A DNA stretch of 61,529 nt from positions 1 to 61,529 of the forward strand of contig CANRAZ010000007.1 of NCBI GenBank assembly GCA_947628705.1, given 5' to 3'. Both the position numbers and the translations under genes were made by a program. Under the pieces are notes generated by a model. The model saw only the letters and a list, made by a program, of their open reading frames with translations. It was not told the DNA's origin and searched no databases. How positions within the stretch are numbered: position 1 is the first letter of the stretch; each line of letters begins with the position of its first letter. Source of the DNA: an uncultured Lachnospiraceae bacterium. Its GTDB lineage: Bacteria > Bacillota > Clostridia > Lachnospirales > Lachnospiraceae. Below, in pieces: positions 57,585 through 61,529 of the stretch.

Positions 57585-58373
57585 CTACTCAACATTAACG
57601 CCCTTCTTAAATATTTTCAGACATATCGCAAAAAGGAGGGCTGCCGATGCCGCGTAGTAAATTCCTGCGGCGGACAGCAAGCCGCATAACGTTTTTATAT
57701 CTGCCGTACCGTTGTAGAACAGATCCCGCACCTTTGGGAAAAAGCTTCCCGCCGCAAAAAATCCGATTGAACCGGCGGCATTTATAATCAAATACATGCA
57801 AAAGCCAAGAACTACAGATTTTACGTTTCTTCCGTCATTGGCTCTGTGTCCTGTTATAATTCCAAAATGACCGCACTGTACCAGGCATATCATCTGCAGC
57901 ATGCAGACGGCAAAGATAAGCAGGTATACAATTGCAATTGAAATGCCGTATATATTTGAATAGTTTCTCAGTACTCTTTGCCATTCGGAAACCCTGCCTC
58001 CGGAATAAAATGCCAAGAAATATGCAGCCATGCAGACGGCAGCGCTTGTAAGCAATACCGTCAGCAAGGATAGAAATTTCGATACATAGACCGTTGTTCT
58101 GCTTACAGGCAGAGTATGCGTAAAATAAGATTCATTACCGTAAAGATTTTCTGCAAATCGCTGAAAAACGATCCATAAGCTCATTACAACAGTCGCTGTA
58201 ATAAGAGCAGCCGTAGAAAGCTTCAGAAGCTCTTCGATAAAACGGGAAAAATATGAACCGTTAAAAAACCTTTCGTCTCCTGCCGCATACGCAAAAATCA
58301 TCAGAACTGTGTAGAAGCCTGCCAATGTTTTGTAAGTCAATTTCAAATCATATTTTAAAACCTTTGTCAGCAT
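57585..58373 (-). CDS. ABC-2 type transporter permease
   Basis: A 262-residue membrane protein with about six hydrophobic helices, typical of ABC-2 permeases. Its conserved cytoplasmic loop NLYGNESYFTHTLPVSRTTVYVSK (two parts) contains the TLPVSR element frequent in these exporters. The ATG overlaps the end of the ATPase gene and AGGAGG lies 8 bp upstream. With the GntR gene and the ATPase it forms a YtrA-like three-gene operon; the substrate is unknown. Confidence 0.88.
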   Translation of the reverse strand: MLTKVLKYDLKLTYKTLAGFYTVLMIFAYAAGDERFFNGSYFSRFIEELLKLSTAALITATVVMSLWIVFQRFAENLYGNESYFTHTLPVSRTTVYVSKFLSLLTVLLTSAAVCMAAYFLAFYSGGRVSEWQRVLRNYSNIYGISIAIVYLLIFAVCMLQMICLVQCGHFGIITGHRANDGRNVKSVVLGFCMYLIINAAGSIGFFAAGSFFPKVRDLFYNGTADIKTLCGLLSAAGIYYAASAALLFAICLKIFKKGVNVE

Positions 58374-59062
58374 TTAAACATCCTCCTGAAAATATCGTCT
58401 ATTGAAGCGTTTTCCCTATTTCTGAGCTCATCTGCCGGCGAATAAAGTATAATCCTTCCCTCATTGATAAAAATCACATCGTCCAAAATCCTCTCTATAT
58501 CCGAAATCAAATGTGTTGAAATAATAAGGCTTGCATCTTCACCCAGATTAGTAAGTATCATGTCAAGAATATTCTCTCTCGCCGCAGGATCCACTCCTGC
58601 CAGCGGTTCATCGAGAATGTACAGTTCAGCCCTCCTGCTCATTACGAGGATAAGCTGCAGCTTTTCCTGCATTCCTTTACTCATTTTTGAGATTTTCATC
58701 TCCATATCCAGATCCAGTTTCTTCAACGTCTTTTTGCATTTTTCGTAGTCAAAATCCTCGTAAAACTCTTTAAACATTGAGAGCGCTTCCTTCACGCTCA
58801 TTGATTTGTTCATGTAGCTCCTTTCGGGCAGGTAAGAAATTACTTTTTTGCTTTCGACCCCTACCGGCCTTTCATTTATAAGTATCTCTCCCTTTGTCGG
58901 AGTCAGCAAATCGTTTATAAGCTTTATCAACGTTGTTTTGCCTGCTCCGTTTTTACCGAGCAGCCCCACGATCCTGCCTTTTGGGATAACAAGATTGATA
59001 TCCTTTAAAGCCTCGTCGTCTCCGTAGCTTTTACTTAGATCCACACATTTCAGCAATTCCAT
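58367..59062 (-). CDS. ABC transporter ATP-binding protein
   Basis: A 231-residue ABC ATPase. Walker A is GLLGKNGAGKTTLIKL. The signature is KMSKGMQEKLQL, a drift from LSGGQ typical of this subgroup. Walker B is LYILDEPLAGVDPAA and the switch His is in IISTHLI. GGAGG precedes the ATG by 8 bp. It sits between the GntR regulator and the permease, in one operon. Confidence 0.93.
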   Translation of the reverse strand: MELLKCVDLSKSYGDDEALKDINLVIPKGRIVGLLGKNGAGKTTLIKLINDLLTPTKGEILINERPVGVESKKVISYLPERSYMNKSMSVKEALSMFKEFYEDFDYEKCKKTLKKLDLDMEMKISKMSKGMQEKLQLILVMSRRAELYILDEPLAGVDPAARENILDMILTNLGEDASLIISTHLISDIERILDDVIFINEGRIILYSPADELRNRENASIDDIFRRMFKC

Positions 59063-59065
59063 TAA

Positions 59066-59431
59066 TCAATCCTCCTGATTCAAATTTTTGAGATATTCTA
59101 AGGTTTCCTCTTTTGTATAACCGAGCTCTTCCATTTCCGTCAGGAAATTCACGGCCTTGTTTTCAGCATATTTCTCTCTGAATTTTTTAATCAAATCTTC
59201 ATCTGACGTCACAAACTTTCCGTTTGTTCTTTCCGTATAGATAAGTCCCAGCTCCTCAAGCTCAGCCAACGCTCTCTGCATTGTATTGGGATTGACCCTG
59301 CAGCGTACTGCAAAATCCCTGACAGACGGCAGCCTTACGCCCGAAGCAAGCTCTCCCGAAACAATAAACTTTTCCATCTGTTCAACAAGCTGAATGTATA
59401 TCGGCCTGTCATTATCAAATACAAAATCCAT
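59066..59431 (-). CDS. GntR family regulator (YtrA type)
   Basis: A 121-residue repressor. A GntR winged helix (about 10-75: PIYIQLVEQMEKFIVSGELA, SVRDFAVRCRVNPNTMQRAL) is followed by a short dimerisation tail of the YtrA subfamily, without a ligand domain. It usually represses the ABC operon it begins. The start MDFVFDNDRPI is preceded by AAAGGAG; an upstream GTG in frame overlaps that site. The stop is 3 bp before the ATPase gene. Confidence 0.93.
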   Translation of the reverse strand: MDFVFDNDRPIYIQLVEQMEKFIVSGELASGVRLPSVRDFAVRCRVNPNTMQRALAELEELGLIYTERTNGKFVTSDEDLIKKFREKYAENKAVNFLTEMEELGYTKEETLEYLKNLNQED

Positions 59432-59509
59432 CGTCTCTCCTTTCACTGTATTATTTAATTAATACAATAATACACTTATACAGCCATAATGTCAATACTT
59501 TTTTCAGAT

Positions 59510-59542
59510 AAAAAAGGAAGCTCCGGCAAAACCGGAGCTTCC
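59510..59542 (-). terminator. terminator of the tRNA operon
   Basis: A perfect 11-bp stem GGAAGCTCCGG / CCGGAGCTTCC (59532-59542 and 59516-59526), 5-nt loop, six T on the minus strand. Confidence 0.92.
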
Positions 59543-59575
59543 CTAAGCTGAATCTTTTGCAGATTTCAAAAAAAA

Positions 59576-59647
59576 CTGGGCCAACTGGATTCGAACCAGC
59601 GAGTGCAGGAGTCAAAGTCCTGTGCCTTACCGCTTGGCGATGGCCCA
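59576..59647 (-). tRNA. tRNA-Gln(TTG)
   Basis: A 72-nt tRNA, acceptor TGGGCCA/TGGCCCA with discriminator G. Anticodon stem CAGGA/TCCTG, loop CTTTGAC, anticodon TTG. Last gene of the five-tRNA operon. Confidence 0.95.
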
Positions 59648-59689
59648 AAAAAAATCAAAAAAGCCTTTGCCTTTGCAAAGACTTCACAG

Positions 59690-59763
59690 GGTGGGTACAG
59701 GGATTCGAACCCTGGGCCTTCAGAGCCACAATCTGACGCGCTAACCAGCTGCGCTATACCCAC
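59690..59763 (-). tRNA. tRNA-His(GTG)
   Basis: A 74-nt tRNA. The acceptor is GTGGGTA/TACCCAC with discriminator C and an encoded G at -1 (59764), as usual for histidine. Loop TTGTGGC, anticodon GTG. Confidence 0.95.
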
Positions 59764-59789
59764 CATATATTTTTCCTTGCGGAAATAAA

Positions 59790-59863
59790 CGTGCCAGAAG
59801 GGATTCGAACCCCCGACACACGGCTTAGAAGGCCGTTGCTCTATCCAGCTGAGCTACTAGCAC
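59790..59863 (-). tRNA. tRNA-Arg(TCT)
   Basis: A 74-nt tRNA. The acceptor is GTGCTAG/CTGGCAC, discriminator G. Anticodon stem ACGGC/GCCGT, loop CTTCTAA, anticodon TCT. Confidence 0.95.
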
Positions 59864-59942
59864 ACGTCCCTGCGGACAACACCCACTCCGGACAAATCCT
59901 TCGTGAGAAAAAAAATACAAGTGAATTTCTCACTCGCATTTA

Positions 59943-60013
59943 AGCGGGTGATGGGAATCGAACCCACATATCTAGCTTGGAAGGCTAGTGTTCTACCACT
60001 GAACTACACCCGC
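59943..60013 (-). tRNA. tRNA-Gly(TCC)
   Basis: A 71-nt tRNA. The acceptor is GCGGGTG/CACCCGC, discriminator T. Anticodon stem CTAGC/GCTAG, loop CTTCCAA, anticodon TCC. Confidence 0.95.
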
Positions 60014-60055
60014 AAGGTGTTAATGTTAAGCCTAAGGTGTGAACCCTAAAACTAA

Positions 60056-60130
60056 TCGGGGTGACAGGACTCGAACCTGCGACCTCCTGATCCCAAATCA
60101 GGCACTCTAGCCAAACTGAGCCACACCCCG
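60056..60130 (-). tRNA. tRNA-Pro(TGG)
   Basis: A 75-nt tRNA. The acceptor is CGGGGTG/CACCCCG, discriminator A. Anticodon stem CCTGA/TCAGG, loop TTTGGGA, anticodon TGG. First gene of the operon. Confidence 0.95.
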
Positions 60131-60161
60131 GTTTTTGCGCCGGTCACTCAACGCAAGTTGT

Positions 60162-60190
60162 ATTATATATCACGGCATATTAAAAGTCAA
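60162..60190 (-). promoter_or_regulatory. promoter of the five-tRNA operon
   Basis: TTGACT (60185-60190), 17 bp, TATAAT (60162-60167) on the minus strand, 31 bp before tRNA-Pro. Confidence 0.8.
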
Positions 60191-60199
60191 CAACTTTTT

Positions 60200-60679
60200 T
60201 CATAAATTTTTCAGCTTAAAACTCAGCTCTCCCGAATCGTTTATTTCCATAATAATGTAGGTGTATTTTCTGTCAAAAGTCCTTGGCTGCGAAATGCTGC
60301 CGGGATTAATCAGCCACACTCCGCCTACATTCTCAATATGAGGAACATGGGTATGTCCGAACATTACAATGTTAAACCCGTTTTGCAGCGCAGTATAATA
60401 AAGTCTGTCGAACGATGAATACACCCCGTACATATGTCCGTGAGTCAAAAGAACGGAATACTTGCCTACCGAAAAAATGTCCTGTCTTGGCAATTTAGAA
60501 AAAAAATCATTATTCCCTGCGATAACATGGTACGGGCATTTAATAAAATCAAGTATTTTGTTCAGCTCCACGCCCAAATCGCCGCAGTGAATGAAAAGAT
60601 CCAAAGGCTTTTCCTTTTCAACCGCTTCCTTAAGCGGAAATATGTTGCCGTGGGTATCGCTCGCAATAAGTATTCTCAT
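60200..60679 (-). CDS. YfcE/MJ0936-type metallophosphodiesterase
   Basis: A 159-residue calcineurin-like phosphodiesterase. Metal-site motifs: ASDTHGN, HCGDLG, AGNND, LTHGHMYG and FGHTHVPHIE, then LINPGSIS. It hydrolyses small phosphodiesters; the physiological substrate is uncertain. The ATG (MRILIASDTHG) overlaps the rdgB stop as ATGA, so it is translationally coupled and follows rdgB as in many Clostridia. Confidence 0.93.
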   Translation of the reverse strand: MRILIASDTHGNIFPLKEAVEKEKPLDLFIHCGDLGVELNKILDFIKCPYHVIAGNNDFFSKLPRQDIFSVGKYSVLLTHGHMYGVYSSFDRLYYTALQNGFNIVMFGHTHVPHIENVGGVWLINPGSISQPRTFDRKYTYIIMEINDSGELSFKLKNL

Positions 60680-61275
60680 AAACACCCCATGTGGATAAGC
60701 TTTTCTTTCATTGCGCTGAGCGCTCTTCCTCTGTGACTGATCTTGTTTTTTTCATCAGGAGACAGCTCTGCGGTTGTCTTTTTAAATTCCGGCACGTAAA
60801 ATATCGGGTCATAGCCGAAGCCGTTTTCTCCCGCCGGTTCATGGGCAATTAAGCCTTCGATTTTCCCTTCTGTCTCAAGAACCGTTCCGTCAGGCATTAC
60901 ACAACATATGGCGCACACGAATCTTGCGGTACGCTCTTCTTCCTTGGCGGTTTTAAGCTTGTCAATTATATAGCTGTTCTTTACGTCATAAGAGGTTTCC
61001 TCACCGAGGAAGCGCGCAGAATAAACTCCCGGAGCTCCGCCCATGTAGTCAACCGCCAGACCGGAGTCGTCGGCAAGAGTAATAAGTCCCGATTCCTTTG
61101 CAAAAGCCTCAGCCTTTATCCTTGCATTTTCCCTGAATGTCCTGCCGTTTTCTTCAACCTGAACGTCAATCCCTTCGTCTTTTAAGGAAACAATCTCACA
61201 GTTAAAATCTGCAAGTATGCTTTTGATTTCCTTAAGCTTGCCCTGATTTGTTGTTGCAAATAGTATTTTTTTCAT
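60676..61275 (-). CDS. rdgB: XTP/dITP pyrophosphatase (RdgB/HAM1 family)
   Basis: A 199-residue house-cleaning enzyme that removes non-canonical purine nucleotides. N-terminal ILFATTNQGKLKEIKSIL, catalytic ADDSGLAVDYMGGAPGVYSAR, later ENGFGYDPIF and SHRGRAL motifs are all present. The start MKKILFATTN has GGGGTG 6 bp upstream. It is between the rlmL-like gene and the phosphodiesterase in one operon. Confidence 0.95.
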   Translation of the reverse strand: MKKILFATTNQGKLKEIKSILADFNCEIVSLKDEGIDVQVEENGRTFRENARIKAEAFAKESGLITLADDSGLAVDYMGGAPGVYSARFLGEETSYDVKNSYIIDKLKTAKEEERTARFVCAICCVMPDGTVLETEGKIEGLIAHEPAGENGFGYDPIFYVPEFKKTTAELSPDEKNKISHRGRALSAMKEKLIHMGCL

Positions 61276-61290
61276 ATGCGGCACCCCGTC

Positions 61291-61529
61291 TCAAACGCTT
61301 GTTCCGTCAAAAACCGTACTGTCCTCACCGCTGCGCATTGCCGCTTTTTTCGGAGGCTTCGGTCCAAGGAACTGATAATAGTAGGTTTTTATCATTCCGT
61401 TATAAATCTTCCTGTTTTTATCCGCTTTTTTCCCGATATGCCTGCAAGCGTCCTCGTAAGATGTTATCACGTATTCCGACCATGTAGGCAATCCTGCGAA
61501 CGCCCGTCCGATTTCTTCGTAAAGCGCCG
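61291..61529 (-). CDS. 3' end of an RlmL/YpsC-type rRNA methyltransferase (5' part outside window)
   Basis: The minus-strand frame is open to the window edge and ends at 61291. The visible 79 or so residues include ALYEEIGRAFAGLPTWSEYV, CRHIGKKADKNRKIYNGMIK and YYYQFLGPKPPK. This is the typical C-terminus of THUMP-containing RlmL/YpsC-like 23S rRNA guanine N2-methyltransferases (KKADKxRKxYNGxxK). The catalytic and THUMP domains lie beyond the window. It is 15 bp upstream of rdgB and probably cotranscribed with it. Confidence 0.75.
   Translation of the reverse strand, partial: ALYEEIGRAFAGLPTWSEYVITSYEDACRHIGKKADKNRKIYNGMIKTYYYQFLGPKPPKKAAMRSGEDSTVFDGTSV

Overview
The window looks like a piece of a chromosome from an anaerobic, endospore-forming Clostridia-type Bacillota. 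The evidence is the strong GGAGG ribosome binding sites, the rho-rpmE-DUF1385-prmC-prfA gene order, CarD and DUF815 genes, a class I KARI, NadB/NadC/NiaR, CotF-type spore coat proteins and a sigma-E-like promoter. Nearly all genes lie on the minus strand. Plus-strand exceptions are a possible 3' gene end at position 1, two small coat genes, a HIT protein and a tocopherol-cyclase-like protein. I cannot name a species from sequence alone.

Layout, left to right. 0.2-5.0 kb: AIM24-family protein, DUF3810 membrane protein, Dabb protein, an unknown membrane/coiled-coil protein and a SpoU/TrmH RNA methyltransferase. 5.0-7.1 kb: KtrA/KtrB potassium uptake. 7.2-12.8 kb: prfA, prmC, DUF1385, rpmE and rho, where Rho carries a long Tyr/Arg/Gln-rich insert. 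13.1-24.6 kb: the conserved rpmG-secE-nusG-rplKA-(L10 leader)-rplJL-rpoB-rpoC information-processing block. It is broken by a terminator and a separate strong promoter in front of rpoB. 24.7-27.7 kb: DUF2238-like membrane protein, CarD regulator, DUF815 AAA ATPase. 27.8-33.1 kb: ilvB-ilvN-ilvC-ilvD. 33.2-36.1 kb: nadB-nadC-niaR with a candidate operator over the promoter. 36.3-41.6 kb: cytidylate-kinase-like protein, nifS-iscU-MATE and a phytoene-desaturase-like flavoprotein.

The right third is more accessory. 41.8-43.4 kb is a small spore-coat locus with dense RNA secondary structure, a double DUF305 protein and tRNA-Leu(AAG). 43.4-48 kb holds a secreted GH25 lysozyme, tRNA-Leu(CAG) and a large exported protein ending in a degenerate C39-like domain. 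48-53.2 kb holds HIT, tocopherol-cyclase-like and a 1163-residue wall-anchored protein with about 27 cysteine-pair motifs. 53.4-57.4 kb is a decayed island between tRNA-Leu(TAG) and tRNA-Lys, with a truncated DUF1016 gene, a HipA-like remnant, an intact Fic protein and an AAA_14/DUF4143 ATPase. The two tRNA genes share a nearly identical promoter segment. 57.5-59.5 kb is a GntR-regulated ABC transporter. 59.5-60.2 kb is a five-tRNA operon (Pro-Gly-Arg-His-Gln). The window ends with yfcE-like, rdgB and the 3' end of an rlmL-type rRNA methyltransferase.

No clear undescribed system was found. The parts most worth a second look are the structured RNA elements of the coat locus, the nad promoter/operator, the cysteine-repeat surface protein, the active-site-less C39 domain and the decayed toxin/nuclease island. 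All assignments come from reading the sequence and recalled family features; no database search was run.
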